IMG/VR virus record: IMGVR_UViG_3300027733_001253
Span: 62,001-126,000 of that record
Direction: 5' to 3' (one strand)
Length of the DNA: 64,000 bases
DNA from: a virus
Shown one piece after another: positions 1 to 9,225 of this stretch; positions within the stretch are counted from its first letter, which is position 1, and every line of letters begins with the position of its first letter. The translations under genes were made by a program, and so were the position numbers. The notes under the pieces were generated by a model. The model made no database searches. It saw only the letters and a list, made by a program, of their open reading frames with translations, and was not told where the DNA came from.

Positions 1-3000
1 AGTTACCAACAATGTTAGCACTAGCATTAGCAGTAATATTATTAGTTAAGATATTAGCACTAACTTCAAGATTAGCAGTCGTAATCATTGCGTTAGAATT
101 AATATTAGCCGCTAATACATTACCAGATAAGTCAATACTTGTACCAGTTGCAGCACCAATATTTGGTGTCGTGAACGCTGCTCCAGCTGGAACATAAATA
201 TTACCGTTACCGTCAAACGCAGTTGTTGGGTTAGTGTTACCATCAACCTTAGCACTGAATACTGTGCCGTTTAATGCTAAACCAGCACTAGTATTTGCAG
301 TATATTGACCAGCACCAGAGAACTGTGTCCAAACTACAGGAGTTGTACCAACTGTAACAATTTCCCCTGTTTGTACCCAACCAGTATCTGCATTTTCAGT
401 ACCAACAGAAACGAAAGTGAATGCACCATCAAATTCTATTGCTACATTCATATCCAATGAACGAGTCAATACGAAATAATCAGCAACGCCGCCTGCTGTT
501 GTTAGTGTGTATATACCGTTATAAGGAGCATTGCCAGCAGTTTCATTCTTGACTAAGACACGAGTGCCTATTGTTGAAATTGTTTGACCATCAACAACTA
601 ATGCACCAAATGCATTAGCAGTAATAGTTGCGCCTACACCAGCTGTACCATTGTTATAAGTATACGCTGGAAGTGCAGCATATGTAGCAACACGAACTGA
701 TGCCTTAATATTCAACCCTTGTGCTACGCTATCAACATATGCTTTATTAGCAGCATCAGAGTCACTTGTTGGAGCTGCTACACTTGTGATTCTCTTACTA
801 GAGACATCAACAGTACCATTACCTGATGGTACAAGAACAACATTTATGTTAGCTGCACCAGTTGCTGTACCTGCATTAAGAGTTAGAGCAGTATTAGCAA
901 ATGCTGTTACAGTATTAGAAACAAATCCAGTATTTGATGTGATATTACCATTAGCAGTTACATAACCAATTGTATCAACACCACCTGAACTAAAAATTAC
1001 AGCATTTGCATATCCAGTACCTGGGCTGAATCTGATATTACCACCATTATCAATTTGTACATTACTTGCACCATTAGCAAGGTTACCGATGAAGTTTACA
1101 GCATTTACATTACCTGTAAAGTTAGCATTTGCACCTTGTAAGAAACCAGTGAAGTTTGCACTATTAGAAGTAATATTAGTTGTTACACTGATGTTATTAA
1201 CATTAGCAATATTACCAACTACATTCAAGTTGCCACCTATGTTAGCATTTGTACCAACATATAAAGCATTAGCTATATTAGCTTCAGCACCATTAAATTT
1301 AACGTTACCACTGAAGTTAGCAGTATTACCAGCTAATTCTAAATTAATTGTTGCGTTATTTGCTGTGATATTGCCAGTAGTACTGATATTCGCTACATTA
1401 AGATTAGTGATGTTAGCAGTATTAGCAGTTAATGTGTCAACGATATTGGCATTAGCACCAACAAATAAATCAGTAGAAATATTTGCAAAGTTAGCATAAA
1501 CATAACCATCACCGCCGCCTGAATTTGCATAAACATTACCATTTGCAGTTATATTACCGTTAGCTGTTATAGCATTAGCGCCAATAACACCAACAAAACT
1601 ACCGTCGCCCGGTGCATTGAATGAACCATTTGTATTAGCAAATGTCCAGGTGTAAGCAGAACCTGCATTTGCAGTAATAGTTACATTACCATTTGGATCA
1701 GCAATAGTTACATTACTATTGCCATTAAAAATTTGATTTGATTGAGCAGTTTCTTCCCACGCTACATTGCCAGTGCCGTCAGTAGTCAATACATAACCAT
1801 TACTTCCGCCTGTGATATGTAAATTACTTACACTACCTAATGCAACATTACTTGTATTACTGAAGTTTGCTGTACCACCGATAGCTAAGAAACTATTAGC
1901 ACTTACAACATTAGCACCGCTGATGTTACCACCTGAACCACTTGTAATAAAGTTAGCAGCAGTAACATTACCACTGAAATTACCAACATTACCATTAAGT
2001 TGTGTTGCTATGTTTACATAGTTAGCAGTTGCTAAGTTACCTAAGTTAGCATTTAATGATGTTAAGTTCCCAATGAAGTTAGCAATGTTGCCATTTAAAG
2101 TGCCTGTTAGATTTGCATTATCAACGGACAATGTATTTGATGTAGCATCGAATACAAAGTTTGCGCTGCCACTTAAAGTATTAGCAGCATTAGCAAAAAC
2201 AATTTGTGTATTTGCTAAGTTTGTGTCTTTGATATTAGCAGCAGTTAGTGTGTTAACAATATTGGCATTAGCACCAACATACAAGTTACTTTGAACATTT
2301 GCAAAGTTAGCATAGATATAACCGGCAGCACCACCTGCATTTGCATAAACATTACCATTTGCAGTTACATTATTTGTAGCAAAGAAACTATTTGCAGCAA
2401 AATCATTACTTACTGCAATACTAGTGCCATTTGCTGTTATGTTTTGTGTACCGATGTAAATACTTGTACCCGACAAGTACAAGTCTTTCCACATGTTTGT
2501 AAGATTACCCAATGTATATGTGTTAGATACATTAGGAATTAAATTACTTGTTACATTATTTGTAACATTTAGATTACCAACATTAGCAGTATTAGTTACA
2601 TTTAAATTACTAGATACATTTACAAAATTAGCAGTAGCTAAGTTGCCTAAATTAGCATTTAAAGAAGTGATATTACCACTGAAGTTAGCAGTATTACCGG
2701 CTAGTTCATATGTTATACTTACATTATTAGCATTAGCGATGTTGCCTTGAACAACTATATCATTGGTAAAGTTTGCAAAGTTAGCAGTAACTAGATTACC
2801 TAAATTAGCATTAGCTGATTTTAAATTACCACTAAAGTTAGCAACATTGCCATTTAATGTTTGTGCTATATTTACATAGTTAGCAGTAGCAAGATTACCA
2901 AGATTAGCATTTAGAGCAGTTAAATTACCACTAAAGTTGGCAATGTTGCCAGCAAGAGTGTCTGATACATTTAAGTTACCTGTAACATTTGCTGTACCGG

Positions 3001-3355
3001 TAACTTGTAAGGTATTCGTAGAAGCAGTAAATTGAAAATTAGCACTAGCACCAAAATTACCATCATCATAGTACTGAATATATCCATTTGCACCCGCTGG
3101 GTTTGACATGTCCCACGGTGCACCATTACTATAATATAGATTATCAGTTAAAACACCCCAATTTGCGTTACTATTTGATATGTTTAAGTTACCACTAAAA
3201 TTAGCAAAGTTAGCGGTTAAATTACCGTTAATGTTGGCAAACCCATTAGCAGAAAAGTTGTTGGAAGTAATATCACCATTAGCTAAAATGATGTTTTGTT
3301 GCGGATTGTCTCCAACTGAGAAACCGCCTATCGAATTGAGTGCTCTAAGTGCCAT
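1..3355 (-). CDS. Asn-rich tail fibre-like protein, C-terminus cut by window edge
   Basis: The frame is open from the ATG at 3355 to the left edge (about 1118 codons visible), so this is a partial gene. The N-terminus (MALRALNSIGGFSVGDNPQQ) is followed by a block matching the neighbouring fibre gene (LTDNLYYSNGA, FGASANF). Next come several hundred residues rich in Asn, Ala, Thr and Gly, with repeats such as LNANLGNLATANYVNI (four copies) and YANFANxxxxLxVGANANIV (two copies). From about residue 865 a recognisable phage tail module begins: DAANKAYVDSVAQGL, then VRVATYAALPAYTYNNG, RVLVKNET, NGIYTLTTAGG, GWVQTGE. This is a typical fibre or appendage architecture, a repetitive beta-rich shaft with a known phage domain, and host recognition is inferred from that. 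A Shine-Dalgarno (AAGGGGAT) and a late-promoter motif lie just upstream. Confidence 0.8.
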   Translation of the reverse strand, partial: MALRALNSIGGFSVGDNPQQNIILANGDITSNNFSANGFANINGNLTANFANFSGNLNISNSNANWGVLTDNLYYSNGAPWDMSNPAGANGYIQYYDDGNFGASANFQFTASTNTLQVTGTANVTGNLNVSDTLAGNIANFSGNLTALNANLGNLATANYVNIAQTLNGNVANFSGNLKSANANLGNLVTANFANFTNDIVVQGNIANANNVSITYELAGNTANFSGNITSLNANLGNLATANFVNVSSNLNVTNTANVGNLNVTNNVTSNLIPNVSNTYTLGNLTNMWKDLYLSGTSIYIGTQNITANGTSIAVSNDFAANSFFATNNVTANGNVYANAGGAAGYIYANFANVQSNLYVGANANIVNTLTAANIKDTNLANTQIVFANAANTLSGSANFVFDATSNTLSVDNANLTGTLNGNIANFIGNLTSLNANLGNLATANYVNIATQLNGNVGNFSGNVTAANFITSGSGGNISGANVVSANSFLAIGGTANFSNTSNVALGSVSNLHITGGSNGYVLTTDGTGNVAWEETAQSNQIFNGNSNVTIADPNGNVTITANAGSAYTWTFANTNGSFNAPGDGSFVGVIGANAITANGNITANGNVYANSGGGDGYVYANFANISTDLFVGANANIVDTLTANTANITNLNVANISTTGNITANNATINLELAGNTANFSGNVKFNGAEANIANALYVGTNANIGGNLNVVGNIANVNNISVTTNITSNSANFTGFLQGANANFTGNVNAVNFIGNLANGASNVQIDNGGNIRFSPGTGYANAVIFSSGGVDTIGYVTANGNITSNTGFVSNTVTAFANTALTLNAGTATGAANINVVLVPSGNGTVDVSSKRITSVAAPTSDSDAANKAYVDSVAQGLNIKASVRVATYAALPAYTYNNGTAGVGATITANAFGALVVDGQTISTIGTRVLVKNETAGNAPYNGIYTLTTAGGVADYFVLTRSLDMNVAIEFDGAFTFVSVGTENADTGWVQTGEIVTVGTTPVVWTQFSGAGQYTANTSAGLALNGTVFSAKVDGNTNPTTAFDGNGNIYVPAGAAFTTPNIGAATGTSIDLSGNVLAANINSNAMITTANLEVSANILTNNITANASANIVGN

Positions 3356-3371
3356 AAAATATCCCCTTTGT

Positions 3372-3381
3372 ATTATTTATC
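3372..3381 (-). promoter_or_regulatory. T4-type late promoter motif (GATAAATAAT)
   Basis: On the minus strand this reads GATAAATAAT, 16 bases before the ATG at 3355, leaving a short leader that contains AAGGGGAT. It falls between the two fibre genes and matches the motif found before other virion genes in the window. Recognition by the gp55-like factor is inferred. Confidence 0.55.
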
Positions 3382-3390
3382 ATTTACCCA

Positions 3391-4974
3391 TTAAATCTCG
3401 GCGTACTGTGTGATTACCATGTTATAATTACAAGATGAAGCTGATAATGGAGTAACCCTAAGTACTAAACTTGGGGGTATAGTTAAATTACCTGCATTAA
3501 ATGCAACATTAAAATTACCCACGCCGCCGTTAATTTCTAGTCCTGCATATTTGTTGTAGTCAACTGCACTACCTAAAATAGTAGATGCAATTTTGACTGT
3601 TGTTCTTGTGTTAGCTGTTATATTTGTTGATACTATTGTAAATTCTACTGCTGATACCAATGACGATGGAACAGACCAAATAGTTTGATTAGCACTAGTG
3701 CTTGCAGTTGTTGCTGTGTATACTGAAGTTGTAGCAAATTGATAAATCCCTGATCCAACTGTTAAGCTATTAGCTATTAAATTTCCTGCTACGCTCATGG
3801 TACTACTTGAATTATTCCAAGTAAAACGACTAGTACCGCCAAATATTCCGCCGTTGTTATATTGAATTGCTGTGTTAGGGCCTACTGGAGTGCCGCCACC
3901 TCCGCCGCCTCCGCCATTGACCCATGATAGATTTCCTTGACCATCTGTGCCTAGTACTTGTCCATTGAAACCACCTAATATATGAATATAACTAGCATCC
4001 CCTAAGTTAACATTTGAACTATTAAATTCAATGATATTAGCATTTGCTACAAATGAGTTAGCTGAAGCAAAAGAGATATTTCCACCAACACTAACATTGC
4101 CCGTAATGAATAGATTACCACCGCTTATTCTATTGCTTGAATTTAAATTACCTGCGGTCGCAGTTCCTGCAACTTCTAATACAAGTAGATTTCCTACACT
4201 TGTTATATTTGGCTGAGCATTACTAGTTACATGTGCAGCTAAAGGAACACTGCCCACTAAATTAGCTGCTGTGATATTTGATAAATTGCCGCCGTCTCCT
4301 GCAAAACTTTGTCCTGTTACTGCACCAGTTACACTTAAATTTACAAGTGTTCCTACGCTTACAATATTAGGTTGAGAACTATTAATAACTGTATTTGCTG
4401 TTAATGCTGTTGATGCTACTCCAGTAAGATTACCAGTAAAGTTAGGTGAATTTACGTTAGGTACAACTAAAGTATTTGTGTTTTGATCATAAGTAAATCC
4501 AGCATCTCCACCAAAACTTCCAGCATTATTAAACTGAACTTGAGTATTAGAGCCGCCTGGATTTCCGTTTCCACCTCCACCATTACCACCTGCTGCCCAA
4601 GTCAATTGACCTAATCCATCAGTCTGTAAGAAGTATCCATTCAATCCACCCAATATAGAAACATTTGCTACATTACCCAATGATGCAGCTCCTGTAACAT
4701 TAAGATTAGTAGTTGTTAAAAAATTAGTTGTGCTATTAAAAGTTAAATTAGCACTTGCTCCAAAACTATTACTATTATTAAATACTAGTTGTGTATTGCT
4801 TCCTGGTACATATCTTGCCCCATTTGCATAGCGTAAATTATCTGTAAGAACAGTGTTAGCTAGTACGTAATCAGTGTTAACATCTCCGACTACCACTCCA
4901 CTATTATTAACTACCGGCGTAGGTGGTATACCAACTGTGTATCCGCCTACGCTGTTAAAAGGTTCTGATGCCAT
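3391..4974 (-). CDS. Tail fibre-like structural protein (527 aa)
   Basis: The N-terminus (MASEPFNSVGGYTVGIPPTP) leads into a module repeated three times: NTQLVFNNSNSFGASANLTF, NTQVQFNNAGSFGGDAGFTY and NTAIQYNNGGIFGGTSRFTW. Two poly-Gly hinges separate the copies (about residues 130-148 and 350-362). This 'NTQ.Q.NN...FGG...FT' unit is common in phage fibres. The C-terminal ~115 residues form a different, non-repetitive beta-rich domain ending NYNMVITQYAEI, which could be the distal tip. It shares its N-terminal block with the gene at 1-3355, so the two may be paralogues or attach to the same site. Separate promoter motifs precede each. The exact structure it belongs to is not determinable here. 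Confidence 0.75.
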   Translation of the reverse strand: MASEPFNSVGGYTVGIPPTPVVNNSGVVVGDVNTDYVLANTVLTDNLRYANGARYVPGSNTQLVFNNSNSFGASANLTFNSTTNFLTTTNLNVTGAASLGNVANVSILGGLNGYFLQTDGLGQLTWAAGGNGGGGNGNPGGSNTQVQFNNAGSFGGDAGFTYDQNTNTLVVPNVNSPNFTGNLTGVASTALTANTVINSSQPNIVSVGTLVNLSVTGAVTGQSFAGDGGNLSNITAANLVGSVPLAAHVTSNAQPNITSVGNLLVLEVAGTATAGNLNSSNRISGGNLFITGNVSVGGNISFASANSFVANANIIEFNSSNVNLGDASYIHILGGFNGQVLGTDGQGNLSWVNGGGGGGGGTPVGPNTAIQYNNGGIFGGTSRFTWNNSSSTMSVAGNLIANSLTVGSGIYQFATTSVYTATTASTSANQTIWSVPSSLVSAVEFTIVSTNITANTRTTVKIASTILGSAVDYNKYAGLEINGGVGNFNVAFNAGNLTIPPSLVLRVTPLSASSCNYNMVITQYAEI

Positions 4975-4994
4975 AATTATTCCATTGTTATATA

Positions 4995-5004
4995 GTATTT
5001 ATGC
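4995..5004 (-). promoter_or_regulatory. T4-type late promoter motif (GCATAAATAC)
   Basis: Reads GCATAAATAC on the minus strand, 20 bases before the fibre-gene ATG at 4974. It lies directly beyond the capsid-gene terminator, so the fibre genes are likely a separate late transcription unit. Confidence 0.5.
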
Positions 5005-5034
5005 AAAAACAAAAAAGGCTCCGAAGAGCCCTTT
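5005..5034 (-). terminator. Intrinsic terminator after the major capsid gene
   Basis: On the minus strand a GGCTC stem, TTCG loop and GAGCC stem are followed by TTTTTTGTTTTTG. The stable tetraloop hairpin (5017-5030) plus T-run is a textbook Rho-independent terminator. A second, imperfect hairpin (AAACTT-CCC / GGG-taa-AAGTTT, 5039-5066) lies between it and the capsid stop codon and may stabilise the 3' end of the mRNA. Confidence 0.85.
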
Positions 5035-5076
5035 AAGTAAACTTCCCATCCCGAGGGTAAAAGTTTGATTCCGTTT

Positions 5077-6273
5077 TTATTGGAATGTTAGATTTTGAAC
5101 TGCGATTTCACCAACGTAGTCAGCAGCGTTACCGAAAGATGACGCTGTGTTAGTTAATTCGATGTAACCATAACGAGTCATAAATGACACGACTGGTTCG
5201 AATGTTGATGGATCTAGAACAACACCACTGCTCATCAATGGAATGTATGGGCAATAGAATGCTGCTGCATCAGTTTCGCTTGAACCTTTATAACCAACCA
5301 ATACTGGTTGTGTATCAGGTGCATAAGAGTTTACGAATACACGCATAGCGCCATTCAATGTACCAACAAACTTAGTGTTTGTAGGTGCTTCGAATGTACC
5401 TTCTGTTGTACGAGCAAAAGCTGAAGTAGTTGCAGATTGCAATACTGTCAAGCTAGCTGGAGATACAACAGCCCAGTTACCAGCACCACGACGGGTACGT
5501 TGAGCGATCAAGTTAGCAACACGATTGATAAGAACAGCTAGTGCAGCATGTTCATCACCAACGTATGTAGCTGTACCAGATACAGTAGCTTGGTTGTATG
5601 TGTACTCAGTTGTAGCTAGAGTAGCAAGTGACAATAGAATCTCTTGGTCGATTTCAGCAGTAATTTCTTGTGCTAGTGCTGCCATGATTTCTGCTTCAAC
5701 GTCAATCCCATGTTGTGATTGTGCGTCTTGAGCAGCTTCAAATGTCCAACGTGCTTGTAACTTACGTGACTTAGCTTCAACAGCTTGACGCAAGATTTGC
5801 ACAGAGATTTGCTTACCACCGTTACCTTCAAGCGCAGCAGTATCGTTACCAGTGTAGTAACTTGTGCTTGTATCAGCTTGAGGTGTACGTGAATACGCTT
5901 GAGCAATCAAGAATGGACTTAATGCTTCTTGACCAGCTGTAACGCTAGTTTGAGCAGCACTATTGTCTGTTAATGACTGAGCATAACGAACACGTAGAGT
6001 ATGGATCTGACCAACTGGTCCTGTCATTGGCTGAACGCCTACCAATTCGTTAGCGATAACGGTTGGCATAACACGACGGATAACTGGAAGAATCACACGG
6101 TTTAATGTAGCGATGTTACCAGCAGTTGTTGTACCTGCTGAAGATTCAGCAAGTAGTTGCTTTTTAGTGTTTTCTAAGATAACACTCATTGTTGACTTGC
6201 GAGTTCCTTTTAGACCTTCTAACAGGGCTTCCTTGGTCTCGTTCCAACGTCCTTCTAATAATACTTTTGACAT
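5077..6273 (-). CDS. gp23: Major capsid protein (T4 gp23 family)
   Basis: This 398-aa protein is recognised by its gp23-like N-terminal half (ATLNRVILPVIRRVMPTVIA, ANELVGVQPMTGPVGQIHTL) and its place after the scaffold and protease genes. It forms the capsid hexamer lattice. An LAE sequence at residues 41-43 fits the (I/L)xE cleavage rule of T4 prohead proteases, so gp21 probably removes the first 43 residues, leaving a mature protein starting SSAGTTTAG. It is shorter than T4 gp23 (521 aa), as in many marine relatives. A strong AGGAG sits 7 bases before the ATG and a clear intrinsic terminator follows, consistent with very high expression. No good late-promoter motif lies in the 26-base gap upstream, so transcription probably comes from within or before gp22. 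Confidence 0.95.
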   Translation of the reverse strand: MSKVLLEGRWNETKEALLEGLKGTRKSTMSVILENTKKQLLAESSAGTTTAGNIATLNRVILPVIRRVMPTVIANELVGVQPMTGPVGQIHTLRVRYAQSLTDNSAAQTSVTAGQEALSPFLIAQAYSRTPQADTSTSYYTGNDTAALEGNGGKQISVQILRQAVEAKSRKLQARWTFEAAQDAQSQHGIDVEAEIMAALAQEITAEIDQEILLSLATLATTEYTYNQATVSGTATYVGDEHAALAVLINRVANLIAQRTRRGAGNWAVVSPASLTVLQSATTSAFARTTEGTFEAPTNTKFVGTLNGAMRVFVNSYAPDTQPVLVGYKGSSETDAAAFYCPYIPLMSSGVVLDPSTFEPVVSFMTRYGYIELTNTASSFGNAADYVGEIAVQNLTFQ

Positions 6274-6299
6274 TTTATATCTCCTAAATTATGTCTATT

Positions 6300-7400
6300 T
6301 TAAAGCCCTGCCAGGCGTTTGATATCGATAACGTTATCACGTTGATCCATATCTACTTCTTGTTTAATGGCAGATTTATCACCAGTTACCTCTTGAACAC
6401 TTTCACGCAGAATAGGCTTGTTAGCTTTCTTCTCTGTTCCACTGTTTAGAACTGCTGGTAGATACTTGTCGAAAGTGTTTTGTAACTTTGGTGTTTGTAC
6501 ACTTTCTAGTAAGTCCTTCATTACTTTTGCCTTCTCATCGTTTAATGGAGCAAGTAAATCACTCATCATTTTTTCACGTTGATTAGACTCTTTGATCATA
6601 CGGACTTCACGTTCTTTTGTCTCAATCAATTTTTTAGATTGATTAAGTACTGTCATGGATTCGGCTAATTGTTGGTCTTTCAATTGTAGAGCATTCATAA
6701 GTTTACGTGTTTCAGCTTTATCATTCAAATGAGTGACTGAGAACTCGCTTGCAAAACTTTCAAATATTCTACGTCCAAAATTGTTCTCACGAGCAATTTT
6801 GATATCTTCCCTCAACTGACCTAATTCACCCTTAAGATGTTTAGTAACAGCTTCGTTCATTCTCTTAGCAGATTCTGTCACAAAGCGTGACTTCAATACT
6901 TCAAGTTGTTTACGACCTTCAGCAACTAACTTAACCTTTGCTTCTACAACTGCTTGCTTGTCTTGTGTGAATTCTTTAATTTCACGGGCTAGTGCATGAA
7001 CAATAAATTGCTCAAGTTTTTGCTGACTTTCTAATTGTAGTTTGCGTTCAGAGCGCAATTCTTTAATTTCTTCGGCTAGTTTAGTAACCATAAAATTATT
7101 GAATTTAACTGCACTTTCACGCAGTTGTTGTTTAGCTTGTACGCGGTCTTCGTTCATTGCTTGTTTCTCAGCTTGAAATTCGGAAATTTCTTCTGATAAA
7201 CTTTCTGTAACCATTTTATCTAGGGCTTCAACCATCACGATTCTGTCATGTTCATAACGTTGTGCGAATTCTTCACGTAATTCAACACGTACTTGCTCAC
7301 GTGCCTCTTGTAACTTAGATTCCCATGCTTCGTTAAGAGCCTGGCCTACATCTTCGTTAATAAGTCCACTTTCAAGTAATGGCTTGATAGCATCAAACAT
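6300..7400 (-). CDS. gp22: Prohead core scaffolding protein (T4 gp22-like)
   Basis: This 366-residue protein is almost entirely charged alpha-helical coiled coil (EFAQRYEHDRIVMVEALDK, then repeated 'EEI.E...E...' units). It begins MFDAIKPLLESGLINEDV and sits between the protease and capsid genes, exactly as gp22 does in T4. Its expected role is the internal scaffold around which gp23 assembles, followed by digestion by gp21. Three parallel segments (EALDKMVTESLSEEISEFQ, NNFMVTKLAEEIKELRSE, QFIVHALAREIKEFTQD) look like an internal repeat of about 50 residues. The call rests on synteny plus composition, because scaffold sequences diverge quickly. Confidence 0.88.
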   Translation of the reverse strand: MFDAIKPLLESGLINEDVGQALNEAWESKLQEAREQVRVELREEFAQRYEHDRIVMVEALDKMVTESLSEEISEFQAEKQAMNEDRVQAKQQLRESAVKFNNFMVTKLAEEIKELRSERKLQLESQQKLEQFIVHALAREIKEFTQDKQAVVEAKVKLVAEGRKQLEVLKSRFVTESAKRMNEAVTKHLKGELGQLREDIKIARENNFGRRIFESFASEFSVTHLNDKAETRKLMNALQLKDQQLAESMTVLNQSKKLIETKEREVRMIKESNQREKMMSDLLAPLNDEKAKVMKDLLESVQTPKLQNTFDKYLPAVLNSGTEKKANKPILRESVQEVTGDKSAIKQEVDMDQRDNVIDIKRLAGL

Positions 7401-7412
7401 GCTGTTTCCCCT

Positions 7413-8048
7413 TTATTTAATTTTGAGATCATTGATGAGGCGCATTACTTCCTCCTTCAAGTATTTCTCTACTTTCTTGTTGCCATTTGCATCTTTTGCA
7501 ATATCCATCAATTTATGACCATGACGCATATTCATCATACCTTCATAGATTGCTTTAGGATACGCATTAGGTGCGCTTGGTTGTGCAACAATATCCACTG
7601 TGACTATTTCAAAGTCACTTACTTTGCCGTTCATGTCGTCCACGTTACCGCTACCACGACTTGAAACGCCGAGTTTCACCCCACTCTCCAACATAGTAGC
7701 AACTAATTGCCCCATTGGAGTTGGTAAAATCTTTAACTTGCCGAACCCGTTAGCACCGTCCATCCACATGGTAGTAATCATATGTGATACACGGTCTAAG
7801 TTGATCTTTAAATCATCTGGGTGATCTACTTCACCTAATACAGAATGACCTTCTGTAATCTGTTCGTTCAATGTTTGTACAGCAGATTCGATTTCAGAAA
7901 CGGGGTAAACACGCTCATTGGCGTTTTTTACCCCACCCTGAATGAAGATACCTTTCATGTAAAGGTTCTTCTTATCGCCTTCACTTACACTTTCAACCAC
8001 CATGCTGGCACGGTCAAAAGTTAAGTGTTCCTTGAGATACAAAGCCAT
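7413..8048 (-). CDS. gp21: Prohead maturation protease (T4 gp21 family)
   Basis: At 211 aa it is almost the same length as T4 gp21. It shows the family signature: GEVDHP with the catalytic His at residue 76, and GVSSRGSG with the nucleophilic Ser at 129-130. VDIVAQPSAP follows. The protease acts inside the prohead, cutting scaffold and capsid N-termini after (I/L)xE and then itself, before DNA packaging. It lies 12 bases from gp22 in a tight head operon. Its likely substrates in this window include the LAE site at residues 41-43 of the capsid protein. Confidence 0.94.
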   Translation of the reverse strand: MALYLKEHLTFDRASMVVESVSEGDKKNLYMKGIFIQGGVKNANERVYPVSEIESAVQTLNEQITEGHSVLGEVDHPDDLKINLDRVSHMITTMWMDGANGFGKLKILPTPMGQLVATMLESGVKLGVSSRGSGNVDDMNGKVSDFEIVTVDIVAQPSAPNAYPKAIYEGMMNMRHGHKLMDIAKDANGNKKVEKYLKEEVMRLINDLKIK

Positions 8049-8064
8049 TGCTCCAAGATTCCTT

Positions 8065-8886
8065 TTATAGTTTACGCTTTACTGGCTTGCGTGATTCAAT
8101 AACGCTCTTGCTATTAGAGCCATTATCACCTGCTTTTGGTTTTGGTGCAGCTTCTAAATCAGCATTGTTTTGTGCTGGAGCATTTTTCCACTTGTTAGCG
8201 TCTTTTACTTGTGTCTCGCCTTTTGAGTAAAAGTTGCTAGGTCCTTTAGGACTTGTAGGAACTGTCTCACTTGCGCCACTGAACTTTACCGGACGACTGT
8301 CCATTCCAGCTTGTCCACTGTTTTGTAAACTTGTGCTTTTTGTGTTTTGACCATTGTCACCATGAGTTACAGAAACTTTCTTTAGTGTGATAGCTTCCAT
8401 CATAGCGCCTTCTTCGTCATGGTCTTGTTCCATGTCGTGAGTTAAATCTGCACCAGCTTCTTCTGCACCATCGTCAAATTCAGCATCAGACTCATCATCG
8501 CCCATTTCGTCATCACCATTGCCCATGATTTGCTCAAATTCAGCCATCAATTGGTCTAACTTATCTTCGATGCTTACTAAACGATCTTCGGTGCCTTCAC
8601 CTTCCATATCGTCATCGGCTTCAATATCAATGATATCTTCATCACCTTCATCATCAAAGTCAATTTCTTCATCTTCTTCTTCGGTCATGCCTTCTTCTTC
8701 AGCCGAGATTTCATCCATCATCTGACCTACTTGACCACCCATGCCTTCGTCCATTTCATCGTTCATTATATCTTCATAGATTTCGCGGCTTTTTTCAACT
8801 ACGATATCATGGAATAATGCACGGGCTTGTTCTTCATTTTCATTGATAATTAAATCAATTAGTTGTTCAAATTTTTTGTTATCCAT
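8065..8886 (-). CDS. Acidic prohead core protein (gp68-position)
   Basis: This 273-aa protein has an extremely acidic centre (long Asp/Glu runs around residues 40-150, e.g. MTEEEDEEIDFDDEGDEDI), a helical N-terminus (MDNKKFEQLIDLIINENEEQ) and a basic end (RKPVKRKL). It lies between the portal and the protease, where T4 places the prohead core genes 67 and 68. An internal core protein with scaffold or DNA-mimic character is inferred from position and charge. I see no catalytic motif. The SD AGGAG and a late-promoter motif lie upstream (8919-8928). It is larger than either T4 core protein. Confidence 0.65.
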   Translation of the reverse strand: MDNKKFEQLIDLIINENEEQARALFHDIVVEKSREIYEDIMNDEMDEGMGGQVGQMMDEISAEEEGMTEEEDEEIDFDDEGDEDIIDIEADDDMEGEGTEDRLVSIEDKLDQLMAEFEQIMGNGDDEMGDDESDAEFDDGAEEAGADLTHDMEQDHDEEGAMMEAITLKKVSVTHGDNGQNTKSTSLQNSGQAGMDSRPVKFSGASETVPTSPKGPSNFYSKGETQVKDANKWKNAPAQNNADLEAAPKPKAGDNGSNSKSVIESRKPVKRKL

Positions 8887-8918
8887 TGTATGTTTCTCCT
8901 AAGTAATGGCTTTGTAGA

Positions 8919-8928
8919 ATTATTTAGT
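8919..8928 (-). promoter_or_regulatory. T4-type late promoter motif (ACTAAATAAT)
   Basis: On the minus strand ACTAAATAAT lies 32 bases before the ATG at 8886, in the 106-base gap between two core-protein genes. The same gap has a small hairpin (ACGTA/TACGT, near 8957-8972) just downstream of the preceding gene. Confidence 0.45.
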
Positions 8929-8992
8929 GACTATTCACCAAACATGCTCAATAAGCACGTATTTTTTACGTTTTTAGGGAAACTATAGAGAT

Positions 8993-9220
8993 TTAGACTG
9001 TAGGAGTCTCAGCATCTGGCTTTGCGCCATACTGCTCATGCACTTTTTTGATATATTTTGCTTTTTCAAAATTTCTAACATCTAACATTTTTCTAAGTTT
9101 ACGTATCTGTCTTAGTGTTAGTTTTGTTTTACGACTTTCTTTCCACTTTGGTTTACTGTTGTCCGCGCTGGTATCTTGATAACCTTCTACAGCTGGATTA
9201 AACATTTCAAAAAGTTTCAT
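8993..9220 (-). CDS. Small basic prohead core-like protein (gp67-position)
   Basis: A 75-aa protein beginning MKLFEMFNPAVEGYQ, with a strongly basic middle (KWKESRKTKLTLRQIRKLRKML) and the end KKVHEQYGAKPDAETPTV. Directly after the portal gene is where T4 carries gene 67, a prohead core component. Function is inferred from position only. There is no Shine-Dalgarno. Instead a GATAAATACT motif ends 5 bases before the ATG, so if used as a late promoter the mRNA would be almost leaderless. Confidence 0.6.
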   Translation of the reverse strand: MKLFEMFNPAVEGYQDTSADNSKPKWKESRKTKLTLRQIRKLRKMLDVRNFEKAKYIKKVHEQYGAKPDAETPTV

Positions 9221-9225
9221 AGAAT

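Noticed and set aside
1089-1499. Open frames of 60-136 codons on the plus strand in the fibre region
   Set aside because: They are reverse complements of GCTAAT/TTAGCA-rich fibre repeats, with Leu/Ala/Pro-only proteins and no start signals.
1800-2950. CRISPR-like repetition in the left fibre gene
   Set aside because: Repeat spacing is irregular, copies diverge, and the reading frame continues through them as Asn-rich protein repeats.
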